DNA of 64,000 bases from Corynebacterium sp. p3-SID1241 (lineage in GTDB: Bacteria > Actinomycetota > Actinomycetes > Mycobacteriales > Mycobacteriaceae), in the NCBI GenBank assembly GCA_025144025.1, contig JALXWS010000013.1, positions 1 to 64,000 of the forward strand, written 5' to 3'. Positions 18,558-27,616 of the stretch are shown piece after piece; positions within the stretch are counted from its first letter, which is position 1, and each line of letters starts with the position of its first letter. The translations under genes and the position numbers were made by a program. Below the pieces are notes generated by a model, which saw only the letters and a list, made by a program, of their open reading frames with translations, was not told where the DNA came from and did no database searches.

Positions 18558-19529
18558 ATGGCAACAGATTCTTCCGATGGGCATCTTCCGGCCTTGAGCA
18601 AGGGCTCGACCGATAAACCCCTTCGTATTCTCATCTCTTGGAGTCCTTCCTCCTCTGGTACCGAGGCGCTTGATTGCGCAGCGTGGCTCTCCCGCACCGC
18701 AGATATCCAAGTACGCGTCATCTCTACCGTGTTCCAGCCGTGGACTACGACTTCCCTCAGCAAACTCGGGGGGAAGTACAAAAAGTGGTTTAAGAGCCAA
18801 AAGGAAGCCTGCGCCGCCGCTACCCGTGCCGCCCTCGATGAGGCCGGGGTCCCACGCACCTGCTGGGATGATAAACCTTCTTTGTTGGTGGACGGGCCCT
18901 CCCGCCCCCAGCTGCTGACGGAAATGGCCAAGAAGTTCAAGGCAGACCTCATTATCCTTGGGCCCAATCAAGCAGCGCCCAAGGGCCGTTTCTTTGCGGG
19001 CTCTACGGCCGATACCCTGCTGCATTATTCCCCTCAGCCGTTGGGTTTGGTGCCCCGCAAGGTAAAGCTGTCCAAGCACGGCGTCACCCGCTTTAACTTC
19101 GCCATCACCGAGCGCAGCCCGCGCGAGGACCATGAGATGCTCGCCGCGGCGGAACTTGCCAATCGCTGGAACCTGCCACTGCGTCTGCTTGCCTTTTCGG
19201 CAAAGGGACTGCTCAACACCCCTTCGAAGGACAAGCACGATATGGCGCTCAAGCTAGCAGCCGAGTGGCTCGAGGATTCCCTTGCCATGCTGGACCGCGC
19301 TCGCGATAGCATCCAAGAAAAATTCCCCGATCTGGATGTCACCTCAGAGATCGGTTCCGGTGCGGGCTGGGGCGGGGCGGTGGATTCGCTCAAGTGGAAG
19401 AAGGGCGATCTGATGCTTATGGCCTCCACCCCACAGGGGCCCATTGCACGCGTGTTCTTGGGTTCTACTGCCACGGAGCTCCTACCGCATATTCGGGTGC
19501 CTATCCTAGTCCACCCAGCCTGTGGTTAG
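18558..19529 (+). CDS. Universal stress protein with two Usp domains
   Basis: The 323-residue protein has two tandem Usp domains (about residues 15-170 and 180-323). Both end in the family's nucleotide-contact pattern, GSTADTLLHYSPQPLGLVP in the first and GSTATELLPHIRVPILVHP in the second. Usp proteins respond to stress and many bind ATP. The MarR regulator lies 87 bp upstream on the same strand. Confidence 0.88.
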   Translation: MATDSSDGHLPALSKGSTDKPLRILISWSPSSSGTEALDCAAWLSRTADIQVRVISTVFQPWTTTSLSKLGGKYKKWFKSQKEACAAATRAALDEAGVPRTCWDDKPSLLVDGPSRPQLLTEMAKKFKADLIILGPNQAAPKGRFFAGSTADTLLHYSPQPLGLVPRKVKLSKHGVTRFNFAITERSPREDHEMLAAAELANRWNLPLRLLAFSAKGLLNTPSKDKHDMALKLAAEWLEDSLAMLDRARDSIQEKFPDLDVTSEIGSGAGWGGAVDSLKWKKGDLMLMASTPQGPIARVFLGSTATELLPHIRVPILVHPACG

Positions 19530-19538
19530 GATTGGGGC

Positions 19539-20021
19539 ATGAGCCTGCGCCCAGAGCATCCCGAAAACGATCTGACTTCCGATGCGGACTATGCCAACCT
19601 GCGCCGCCCGGAACCGCGGAGCTTCGATGAGCTGGCTGATGAACCGGACCCCTTAGAGGTTGCTGCCGCCAACCGCCGCTCTACCCGCCAGGCCATCTGG
19701 TACATGATCGGTGTTCTGGTTCTTTCCGCGCTTTATGGTTTCGCAGTCGCGCTCATCACTAGACTCTCGGGTGGTCCGTTATGCGAGGACGGCACCGCCG
19801 CGTGGCTCTGCACCGAACGCCAGCGCACCTTCTTTAGCCTTACCACCCCGATCATTCCCTTGTTTGGCATGATTGGCTGCGCCGTTATCATGGTGCGTAA
19901 GCTGCACCGCTATCTGCGGTGGCGCAGTTGGATGGCCATTTTCTGGGTGATGGCCTGCAACTTTATGCTGTGGACCATCACTGATATCCAGCTTTTCCTC
20001 ATGGACTCGGCTGCCGCATAG
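19539..20021 (+). CDS. Three-helix membrane protein of unknown function
   Basis: The 160-residue protein has an acidic N-terminal region of about 45 residues and three predicted membrane helices. Two cysteines ([15 protein letters not shown]) lie in the first extracytoplasmic loop and could form a disulfide. TAGGAT lies 6 nt before the ATG, so the mRNA is probably leaderless. I do not recognise the family. Confidence 0.7.
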   Translation: MSLRPEHPENDLTSDADYANLRRPEPRSFDELADEPDPLEVAAANRRSTRQAIWYMIGVLVLSALYGFAVALITRLSGGPLCEDGTAAWLCTERQRTFFSLTTPIIPLFGMIGCAVIMVRKLHRYLRWRSWMAIFWVMACNFMLWTITDIQLFLMDSAAA

Positions 20022-20034
20022 AACATCCCGCCCC

Positions 20035-21894
20035 ATGATCCTTCTGCTTGATAACTACGATTCTTATACCTTCAATCTCGCCCACCTCATTGCGGAAGTA
20101 GCCGGCCGCGAGCCACTCGTCGTTCCCGCCGGCGAAGCAGAAAGGCTTTCCGAGCGCGTCCGTGCGGGCGAATTTTCTCACGTGGTGATTTCTCCTGGCC
20201 CGGGCACGCCAGAGAGGGAGCAGGATTTCGGTGCTGCCCGGCGCCTCATTGCAGCCGCAGCGTCGGCCGAGATTCCAGTGCTGGGCGTATGCCTTGGCCA
20301 TCAGGGGCTAGGCCTGCTCTCTGGGGCCCGGGTGTCGCGTGCGCCGCGGCCGCGCCACGGTTTTGTCTCTACCATCAGCCACTCAGGCGAAGGCATCTTC
20401 GCCGGAATCCCGCAAGACTTCGAAGTGGTGCGCTACCACTCCCTGCACATAGAGGAGGCTCCCGGCATCACCGTCCATGCCCGCAGCGAGGATGGCGTCA
20501 TACAAGCGCTCAAAGTAGATGGGCTACCGCACTGGGGCGTGCAATTCCACCCCGAGTCGGTGCTCACCCAATACGGCCGCAATATCATGCGCAGTTTTCT
20601 GGGCGGGTTCCGCCTGATCCACCGCGAGGTGCCCGGCGCGGTGGACTGCCCACGGGTCTTTGCCACCCTGCGCGCCGAGGGCAACGATGCCTTCTTCCTC
20701 GACTCCGCGGATCCGCGCGGGCGCTACTCCATTCTCGGCGATACTGCTGGCGCGTTGAGTCTCTCTTTCCGCTATCGGCTTGGCGACGCCCCCGATATCC
20801 TCACCCTCCTCGATCACGAACTCGCCGCCCGCATCACCGATGTGCCCGACCTTCCCTTTACCGGTGGCGTCATCGGGTACCTAGGCTATGAGTGTGCCCA
20901 GTTAACCCTGCCGATTGAGCTCAGCCACCGCTCTCCTTACCCAGATGCCTATTTCGTGCGACCGCAGTCCTTTATCGTCTACGACCATCACACAGAAACC
21001 GCACACCTATGTTGTCTTGCCGGGGAGGGCTCTAAGCGGCTGCTTGACCGTTTGGAAGCCGCCTTGGGCACGGAGGAACCACGAAACAAGAGAGAGGACG
21101 GTGGGGCGTCGCTGAGCGCGGGCTCCTGGCGCAGCCCCGGCTACCTGGAGCGGATTAAGCGCGCCCAAGAATTCCTGCACGCCGGCGAAAGCTACGAGGT
21201 CTGCCTGACCGATACCTACACTTCCGCGGCCGAGGGGGAGCTCTATCCCCAACTGCGCTCGCACAATCCCGCTCCCTATGCCGCGCACCTCATCTTCGAT
21301 GGCGTGGAAGTGTGCAGCGCCTCGCCTGAGCGCTTCCTCACCGTGCGCGGCCGTGAGGTGGAGGCCAAGCCGATTAAAGGCACCATCTCGGCCGCCCAGG
21401 ATCCCGCGCTGCTGACCACGGACCCGAAGACGCGCGCCGAAAATCTCATGATCGTCGACCTACTGCGCAATGATCTCTCCCGAGTATGCGAGCCCGGCAG
21501 CGTGCGCGTGCCCAAGTTGATGCAGGTAGAAAGCTATGCCACCGTCCATCAGTTGGTTTCCACTATTACTGGGCAGCTGCGCACCGGTGCCACCGCGGTC
21601 GATGCTCTCCGCGCCGCCTTCCCTCCCGGCTCTATGACAGGCGCACCGAAACTGCGCACCTGCGAAATCATTGACCAGCTCGAAACAGGCCCACGTGGCG
21701 TGTACTCCGGCGTGGTGGGTTACCTGGGGTTTGATGGGCAATCCGATCTCAGCGTAGTCATCCGCACGGCCGTGCGCGCGGCCGGTGAGATCACCATCGG
21801 CGCCGGCGGGGCCATCGTCCTGGATTCAGATCCTGCGGCCGAGCTAGAAGAGCGCAATCTCAAGGCACAATCCGTGCTGGGGGCGTGGCAATGA
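20035..21894 (+). CDS. pabAB: Aminodeoxychorismate synthase, fused PabA-PabB
   Basis: The 619-residue fusion makes 4-amino-4-deoxychorismate from chorismate and glutamine for folate synthesis. Residues 1-190 are a class I glutamine amidotransferase with the nucleophile in GVCLGHQ and GVQFHPES. The rest is the chorismate-binding domain with KPIKGT, whose lysine is typical of PabB and separates it from TrpE. GSMTGAPK follows near the C-terminus. The fusion is common in actinobacteria. The pabC-like gene overlaps its end. Confidence 0.93.
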   Translation: MILLLDNYDSYTFNLAHLIAEVAGREPLVVPAGEAERLSERVRAGEFSHVVISPGPGTPEREQDFGAARRLIAAAASAEIPVLGVCLGHQGLGLLSGARVSRAPRPRHGFVSTISHSGEGIFAGIPQDFEVVRYHSLHIEEAPGITVHARSEDGVIQALKVDGLPHWGVQFHPESVLTQYGRNIMRSFLGGFRLIHREVPGAVDCPRVFATLRAEGNDAFFLDSADPRGRYSILGDTAGALSLSFRYRLGDAPDILTLLDHELAARITDVPDLPFTGGVIGYLGYECAQLTLPIELSHRSPYPDAYFVRPQSFIVYDHHTETAHLCCLAGEGSKRLLDRLEAALGTEEPRNKREDGGASLSAGSWRSPGYLERIKRAQEFLHAGESYEVCLTDTYTSAAEGELYPQLRSHNPAPYAAHLIFDGVEVCSASPERFLTVRGREVEAKPIKGTISAAQDPALLTTDPKTRAENLMIVDLLRNDLSRVCEPGSVRVPKLMQVESYATVHQLVSTITGQLRTGATAVDALRAAFPPGSMTGAPKLRTCEIIDQLETGPRGVYSGVVGYLGFDGQSDLSVVIRTAVRAAGEITIGAGGAIVLDSDPAAELEERNLKAQSVLGAWQ

Positions 21895-22637
21895 GCACCT
21901 ACCTCTGGCACGACGGCAGCTTTATTCCAAGCCAACCTCACCCCGGCCCCTTTGACGTTGCGGATTCTTGGCGGATGCTTGGCGACGCCCACTCAAACGC
22001 CCTCCCCCTACACCTCCAGCGCTTCGAGTCGATGGCCGGCCCACTTCCGGCCGGGTTCATCCCCGCGATGCTTCAACTTTTCGGCCCCGGCGATCTCTTT
22101 CCCCGTATCTCTCTCGCCGCCGGTCAGCTGCGCCTCGATATTCGCCCCGCGCCCCCTGCGCGCCGAACTACCCGGCTGACCTATGTGCAAGCCCCCGACC
22201 CGCGCACGCAACCTTTAGTCAAGGGCCCCGATTTCCCAGCGCTGGCACGCTACCGCACCGAATACCAAGCTGACGGCACCGATGACACCGCCATCGTGGA
22301 TTCCTCCGGTGCCATGGTGGAGACCACCACCGGCGCGCTCGTCGCCTGGGACGAGGAAACGCTAATCCTTCCCACCGGTCAGGCGCTGCCCAGCATCACG
22401 CTGCGCCAAGTTGCCCGGCGCGCCTCAGACCTTGGAATTCACACCGAAACGCGCCCCATCACCCCCGAGCTCGCGGCGCAATTCCCCCTGTGGTTCCTCA
22501 ACTCGCTCCACGGAATCAGCCCGGTGACCGAACTGCACACACCCACCGGCATCATCTATCCGCCACGCAACCCGCACACCGCCACGTGGCAACAGTGGTG
22601 GTGGGGCTGTTTTCGCAGGGAAACGACGCGCGACTAG
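21891..22637 (+). CDS. pabC: Aminodeoxychorismate lyase-like class IV aminotransferase
   Basis: The 248-residue protein has the class IV PLP fold: RFESMAG early, VETTTGALVAWDEETLILPTG in the middle, and LPSITLRQVA after it. It would release pyruvate from aminodeoxychorismate to give 4-aminobenzoate. The ATG at 21891 overlaps the pabAB stop as ATGA. The sequence is divergent and I could not place the catalytic Lys with certainty, so the family is firm but the activity is inferred from pairing with pabAB. Confidence 0.82.
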   Translation: MSTYLWHDGSFIPSQPHPGPFDVADSWRMLGDAHSNALPLHLQRFESMAGPLPAGFIPAMLQLFGPGDLFPRISLAAGQLRLDIRPAPPARRTTRLTYVQAPDPRTQPLVKGPDFPALARYRTEYQADGTDDTAIVDSSGAMVETTTGALVAWDEETLILPTGQALPSITLRQVARRASDLGIHTETRPITPELAAQFPLWFLNSLHGISPVTELHTPTGIIYPPRNPHTATWQQWWWGCFRRETTRD

Positions 22638-22770
22638 CTCTCCTGCGTGACTAGCTGCGCTGCCAACTGCGTTTACACTACATGCTGAACGTAACCAATC
22701 ATAGGTACTGACTCTCTAAATCCACTGGCCCCTACAAACACCTAACCACCCAGTCCAGCAAGCATGAGTA

Positions 22771-22808
22771 CGGCCTCGCCTACTATGTTCGATAGGTAGA
22801 CGAGGCCG
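22771..22808. terminator. Long hairpin, possible terminator
   Basis: CGGCCTCG at 22771-22778 pairs with CGAGGCCG at 22801-22808, and inner bases also pair. It lies just after the end of the minus-strand 120-residue membrane-protein gene. It lacks a T-run on either strand, so the terminator role is less sure than the hairpin. Confidence 0.55.
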
Positions 22809-22829
22809 CCGGAGAAAAGACTCAAAATC

Positions 22830-23192
22830 TCAAGCTATTTGATTTGAATTAGCTTTCAAATTTCGAGCTATCAAGGTGCAAAGGGTCGACATCACTAGTC
22901 CCGCACCAAATACCCAAACAAGGGCCGGCGAGAAGATCGCAGTTTGCCCATCGCCTTTTGAACCGATTAACAGACCGACTGCAATGGCAATGACGCCGAT
23001 GATCATTCCTGTCAACTGGACCTTCGCGGACTGTTTCGAGAAAATTAACGTGGTAATTGCGGAAACCACAGATAGAACAATGACCACAGTGCCGATCCAA
23101 CCGATTCTGACTGGGGCCAGAAGAACGAGAGCCACCCCTAAGACAGCCGCCACCAATTCAGGCCAAAGCGGACGGATTTTTCCACTTGCCAT
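22830..23192 (-). CDS. Small four-helix membrane protein
   Basis: The 120-residue protein has four predicted membrane helices and short, charged termini. GGAGAG precedes the ATG. It starts 21 bp after the phospholipase A2-like gene and is probably in its operon. I do not recognise the family. A role in protection from or secretion of the phospholipase is only a guess from position. Confidence 0.65.
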   Translation of the reverse strand: MASGKIRPLWPELVAAVLGVALVLLAPVRIGWIGTVVIVLSVVSAITTLIFSKQSAKVQLTGMIIGVIAIAVGLLIGSKGDGQTAIFSPALVWVFGAGLVMSTLCTLIARNLKANSNQIA

Positions 23193-23213
23193 AGTTACTC
23201 TCCTTTGCTTCTC

Positions 23214-23848
23214 TTATCCCGAAATCGTAGGGTTCCACTGGCTAGGATGAACTGCAGTCACAAAAGCAAAATAGGTTCCTGCAGTAGAAAGACAGCCTCC
23301 CCTACGCGGATCGGCAGCATTTGGATAAACGCTCTTGCAAATATGAACCATGTCCTTATTTAGTTGAATATTGCAGCCCACACGCTCACCGGGATCCTGA
23401 TGGGCTCCGTAGCACATGTCGTGCTTTGCGCATGCGCCAGAGAAATCAGCATTGTCGCCAGGAGCGGGGAACTGATCAGGAGACTTCGTACAATAGTCAT
23501 TCAGACTTCCCTTTGAAGGGTCATACACATAACCCGGTGGGGGTTCAACCCCTGCTCGGTTGAACATTACAATGTGCTTATCAGCAAGAGCCTTTTGAGT
23601 CTCGGTAGAGATAGTTACAGGTTCCTCTTGAAATTCGGCATCTAGATCAAGATTCTGAGATGCTGCCCACTCATCCAATTGCTTAGCAACCTCGGGAGGC
23701 AGTTCTTTTCCAACAGCATCATTAACCGCGTTCACCGTCTCATCAGTTTGTTCAGCCGCAACGGCGGACGGAACTGCAACAGAAATCGCACCTAGGGCAA
23801 CGAGTGCAGCCGCGGCAACGCGCCCCCCTTCATCTTAAAATTGGGCAT
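23214..23848 (-). CDS. Secreted prokaryotic phospholipase A2-like protein, frameshifted in the signal peptide
   Basis: The intact part (about 173 residues from a GTG at 23735) has the phospholipase A2 core CAKHDMCYG with the catalytic His-Asp pair, and several other cysteines that can form disulfides. Such enzymes are secreted. Upstream, an ATG at 23848 with AGGAG before it begins MPNFKMKG, then runs out of frame after six G residues and stops. In the other frame after the G run the sequence is RVAAAALVALGAISVAVPSAVAA, a good signal peptide leading into the mature protein. Seven or four G residues would restore the frame. It could be phase-variable, a decayed gene, or a sequencing error. Confidence 0.78.
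23823..23828 (-). repeat. Six-base G tract at the phospholipase frameshift
   Basis: The six-base homopolymer (C on the plus strand) is exactly where the signal peptide changes frame. Adding one G or removing two restores the frame. It is one of three such tracts that break a gene in this window. Confidence 0.7.
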
Positions 23849-24101
23849 AAAATTAAACTCCTCAAGGCGAATGTGAAAGCCTTCGGCCCGCCTACCACCG
23901 ATGCGTACAATCTTGCAGCGCAACGGTCAAAGCTGAACCTATAAAAATCAACATACTTGAAAGTACTTTGCATCAAGTAAAATGGCGGTAAAACCTTATT
24001 AACGTTTTGGTTAATACTCAGCTCGCACTAAGACGAAGCAAAGCGTCTGATGAGCGCGGCTTTTGCGCTCTCACGCCTGTTTTGACAGTACCTAGCAATT
24101 C

Positions 24102-25046
24102 CTAATCAAGACTTGAATCTTGGTCGACGAATTTTGCTGCCACCTCGGCGCAATCCGGCCGGCCGCAGTGCTGGGTTTCTACGTGCTGGATGCAGTCATC
24201 ACAGATGAGTACCTGCTGGCGGCAGGTGTCTTCATTGATGCAATTGTGGAAGGTATTCGTGCCCTTACCGCAGTGCACGCAGTGGCCGAGCTGAATGAAG
24301 CCGGGGTCTTGGAGTCCTTGTCCAAACTCGTGGTGCATGCGCTTGTCAAAGACATACATGGAGCCTTCCCACAGGCCATCATTGCCGTACTTTTCGCCGT
24401 AGCGCACGATGCCACCATCAATTTGGTAGACCTCTTTGAAGCCACGGTTCTTCATCAACGAGGACAGGATCTCGCAGCGAATGCCACCGGTGCAGTAGGA
24501 CACCACCGGCTTATCCTTCATCCAGTCATACTTGCCGGACTCGATTTCCTCGATGAAATCATGCGTGGTTTTCACATCGGGCACGACGGCATTTTTAAAC
24601 TTGCCAATCTCCGCTTCCATGGCGTTGCGGCCGTCAAAGAAAACGACCTCCTCACCACGTTCTTCTACCAGCTTATTTACCTCTTCTGGCTTGAGGTGCA
24701 CGCCGCCGCCGACGACGCCGTTTTCATCGACCTTCAGCTCGCCCGGCGCGCCAAAGGCCACGATTTCATCGCGCACCTTGACCGAAAGGCGCGGGAAGTC
24801 ATCCGCGCCGCCCTCGGACCACTTAAACTGCATGCGCTTAAAGCCGGGGTATTCCTTGGTCTGGCGGACGTAGCGCTTGCAGGCTTCCATATCTCCGCCA
24901 ACGGTGCCGTTGATGCCATGCTCGGAAATGAGGATGCGCCCCTTGAGCCCCAGGGACTCGCACAGGGTGCGCTGCCACAGCATGATTGCGGTGGGATCTT
25001 CGATGGGGGTAAAGCAGTAATACAGGAGAACTTTGCCAATAGTCAC
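24102..25046 (-). CDS. trhO: tRNA uridine(34) hydroxylase TrhO
   Basis: The 314-residue protein has an N-terminal acylphosphatase-like domain and a rhodanese domain with the active-site loop CTGGIRCE at about residues 185-192. A Cys-rich C-terminus ([14 protein letters not shown] and CDDC) follows. TrhO (YceA) makes 5-hydroxyuridine at the wobble base of tRNA using oxygen. The start is GTG with TAAGAT 6 nt before it, so the mRNA is probably leaderless. The length and features match the family. Confidence 0.92.
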   Translation of the reverse strand: MTIGKVLLYYCFTPIEDPTAIMLWQRTLCESLGLKGRILISEHGINGTVGGDMEACKRYVRQTKEYPGFKRMQFKWSEGGADDFPRLSVKVRDEIVAFGAPGELKVDENGVVGGGVHLKPEEVNKLVEERGEEVVFFDGRNAMEAEIGKFKNAVVPDVKTTHDFIEEIESGKYDWMKDKPVVSYCTGGIRCEILSSLMKNRGFKEVYQIDGGIVRYGEKYGNDGLWEGSMYVFDKRMHHEFGQGLQDPGFIQLGHCVHCGKGTNTFHNCINEDTCRQQVLICDDCIQHVETQHCGRPDCAEVAAKFVDQDSSLD

Positions 25047-25110
25047 GCCCCAATCTTAGGCCCGCAGCTGTGCAGATCCCCAATCTTGTACCTTTCCTTT
25101 ATATGACTGC

Positions 25111-25138
25111 GGCCCCTCCAGCACAAGCTGAAAGGGCC
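25111..25138. terminator. Hairpin downstream of the DUF1846 gene
   Basis: On the minus strand GGCCCTTTCAGC pairs with GCTGGAGGGGCC through several G-U pairs and a 4-nt loop. It lies 21 bp after the DUF1846 stop. No T-run follows, so it is a weak terminator candidate. Confidence 0.45.
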
Positions 25139-25158
25139 TAATCTTGAGCATGCTGAAG

Positions 25159-26655
25159 TTAGCGCTTTTGGTACAGCGCCTTCTTGCGGGCAAAGACTGG
25201 GTCAGAGGTCACGAGCACGCCAAGGTTGCGGAAGATTCCCTCATCCACAGAACCCAGGATGGTGGTGGTGTGGACGTCGCAACCAGCAAGTTCCTTGATC
25301 TGCTCCAGCGCCTTGCGGGCGTTGTCATCCTTCGCCGCAGACACGGACAAAGCGATCAGCACCTCGTCGGTATGCAGGCGTGGATTCTTGGAGCCTAGGT
25401 GCTTGGTCTTGAGCGTTTGAATCGGCTCGATGGATTCGGGCGAAAGCAGGTGGATATCGTCATCGATGCCCGCTAGGTGCTTCAGCGCGTTAAGCAGCAT
25501 AGCTGCAGAACAACCCAGCAATGGCGAGGTGCGGCCGGTGATCATGGTGCCGTCGTGCAGCTGCATAGCAGAAGCGGGCTCACCGGTTTCTTCCGCACGC
25601 TGGCGCGCAGGCGCCACCACAGGGCGATCCTCAACCTTGATGCCAGCCTTGGCCATGATGACTGCGGCGCGCTCGGATTGCTCGGTGCCTAAGCCCGCAC
25701 GCGCCTCTTCCACCTGCGCCTTGAAGTAACGGCGGATGATTTCTTGTTGGGCGGCGGCGCGGCACACGGCGTCATCAGTAATGCAGAATCCGGCCATGTT
25801 CACGCCCATGTCCGTCGGCGACTGGTAAGGAGTGGTGCCGGTGAGCTTTTCCAAAAGGGTGCGCAGCAGCGGGAATGCTTCCACGTCGCGGTTGTAGTTC
25901 ACGGTGGATTCGCCGTGGGCGGATAAGTGGAAGTGGTCAATAATATTGGAATCGTTCAGGTCTACCGTGGCTGCCTCGTAGGCCAGGTTCACGGGGTGTT
26001 CAAGGGGGAGATTCCAGATAGGGAAGGTTTCAAACTTGGCGTAGCCGGCATTATTGCCGCGCTGGTGCTCGTGGTAGACCTGCGAGAGCGCGGTGGCCAG
26101 CTTGCCGGAGCCAGGGCCGGGCGCGGTGACCACGACAAGGTCACGGGAGGTTTCCGCAAACTCATTGCGGCCAAAACCCTCTTCGGACACGATGAGGTCC
26201 GTATTGGTGGGGTAGCCAGGGATAACACGGTGGCGCGCCACCTTGAGGCCGAGGCGCTCTGCCTTGTCGATGAAGGCTTCCGCTTGGAAGTTGCCTTCCT
26301 CCAGCTGGGTCATGACGATGTTTTCTACCAAGAATCCGCGGCTGCGGAAGACGTCCACCAGGCGCAGCAGGTCATCTTCATAAAGGATGCCCAGGTCCGC
26401 GCGCACCTTCTGGCGGGAGATATCCTTGGCGTTGATGCAGATGAGGATCTCTACGTCCTCTTTAATGCGCTCCAGCATTGCGATTTTATTGTCCGGGGTG
26501 AAGCCGGGCAAAACGCGGGAGGCGTGCATATCGTCAAAAAGCTTGCCGCCCATCTCTAGGTAGAGCTTGTCGCCAATTTCTTCGCGGCGGGCGTGGATGT
26601 GCTTCGACTGCAGCTCGATGTATTTCTCGCGGTCAAAGCCGATTTCTTGCGTCAT
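25159..26655 (-). CDS. DUF1846 family protein
   Basis: The 498-residue protein has the length and opening ([16 protein letters not shown]) typical of DUF1846. This family is widespread in Firmicutes and actinobacteria, and structures show a two-domain, nucleotide-binding-like fold. [16 protein letters not shown] at about residue 175 looks like a phosphate-binding loop. The function is not known. AGGGGAAGG precedes the ATG. It is monocistronic as far as I can see. Confidence 0.85.
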   Translation of the reverse strand: MTQEIGFDREKYIELQSKHIHARREEIGDKLYLEMGGKLFDDMHASRVLPGFTPDNKIAMLERIKEDVEILICINAKDISRQKVRADLGILYEDDLLRLVDVFRSRGFLVENIVMTQLEEGNFQAEAFIDKAERLGLKVARHRVIPGYPTNTDLIVSEEGFGRNEFAETSRDLVVVTAPGPGSGKLATALSQVYHEHQRGNNAGYAKFETFPIWNLPLEHPVNLAYEAATVDLNDSNIIDHFHLSAHGESTVNYNRDVEAFPLLRTLLEKLTGTTPYQSPTDMGVNMAGFCITDDAVCRAAAQQEIIRRYFKAQVEEARAGLGTEQSERAAVIMAKAGIKVEDRPVVAPARQRAEETGEPASAMQLHDGTMITGRTSPLLGCSAAMLLNALKHLAGIDDDIHLLSPESIEPIQTLKTKHLGSKNPRLHTDEVLIALSVSAAKDDNARKALEQIKELAGCDVHTTTILGSVDEGIFRNLGVLVTSDPVFARKKALYQKR

Positions 26656-26782
26656 GATTTGAAAGCCTTCCCCTGAGTTAAATCATTCCGCATTTCGAGT
26701 TTACGCTACTGCGACTCTGCAAATAAGTGAACTGGTTAGCGCCCGGTTTGGCCGAAAATTCTTCCCGATTAGACTGGATTAC

Positions 26783-27598
26783 ATGCCTGAAGGTCACGTC
26801 ATTCACCGCCTAGCCCATAAATTAAACGCGGGCTATCGCCGCATGCCGCTGCGCGTGACCAGTCCGCAGGGGCGCTTCGCGGCGGAGGCAGAGCTTCTCG
26901 ATGGCGAGCGCATCGAGCTGGCAGAGACCTACGGCAAACATCTTTTCGTGCACTTTAGCGCCCAAGATCCGCGCCATATCCTCTATATTCACTTAGGTCT
27001 GATTGGCAAGCTGCGCTTCGAGCCCCGCGAGGAAGTAGGCGGACAGATCCGGGTGCGCATTGATAATGGCACCGCGGCCGCCAACCTGCGCGGACCGCAG
27101 TTTTGCCGCCTGCTCACGGAAGAAGAGTATCGCACCCAGCTGGCCAAGGTCGGCCAAGATCCGCTGCGCGCGGACGCCGATGTGGAGGCTTTATGGGCCA
27201 AGGTACACAGGTCGCGGCGCAGCATTGGCTCGCTGATGATGGACCAACACCTCTATGCCGGCGTGGGCAATATCTACCGCGCGGAAACCCTCTTTCGCCA
27301 CGGCCTCTCCCCTTTCCTGCCTGGCCGTGAGGTTTCCCGTGAAACTTTTGACGCCACGTGGGCGGACCTGGTGGATTTGATGGAGTATGGGGTGGAGCAC
27401 GGCCGCATCGATACCGTACGCCCCGAGCACTCGCCCGAGGCCATGGGCCGCGAACCGCGCAAGGATGACCACGGCGGGGAGGTCTACGTCTATCGCCGCG
27501 CCGGGTTGCCCTGCTATATCTGTGGCACTCCAGTAGCAGAAAAGGTCATGGAGGGGCGCAACCTATTTTGGTGCCCCACCTGCCAGCCGGCTCCTTAA
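26783..27598 (+). CDS. nei: Fpg/Nei-family DNA glycosylase (endonuclease VIII type)
   Basis: The 271-residue repair enzyme begins MPEGHVIHRL, with the catalytic Pro2 and Glu3 after removal of Met. GKHLF supplies the lysine, DQHLYAGVGNIYRAE is the helix-two-turn-helix, and CYIC/CPTC is the zinc finger at the C-terminus. It removes oxidised bases and cuts the DNA. It resembles Nei1 of mycobacteria (MPEGH start). TAGACT lies 7 nt before the ATG, so it is probably leaderless. A near-parS sequence lies within the gene at 27332-27345. Confidence 0.9.
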   Translation: MPEGHVIHRLAHKLNAGYRRMPLRVTSPQGRFAAEAELLDGERIELAETYGKHLFVHFSAQDPRHILYIHLGLIGKLRFEPREEVGGQIRVRIDNGTAAANLRGPQFCRLLTEEEYRTQLAKVGQDPLRADADVEALWAKVHRSRRSIGSLMMDQHLYAGVGNIYRAETLFRHGLSPFLPGREVSRETFDATWADLVDLMEYGVEHGRIDTVRPEHSPEAMGREPRKDDHGGEVYVYRRAGLPCYICGTPVAEKVMEGRNLFWCPTCQPAP

Positions 27599-27616
27599 AG
27601 GCCTATCCTGGCGGGC

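Noticed and set aside
24120..25106. Long open frame antisense to trhO
   Set aside because: The other strand has the full TrhO protein including its catalytic Cys loop; this frame is a shadow.
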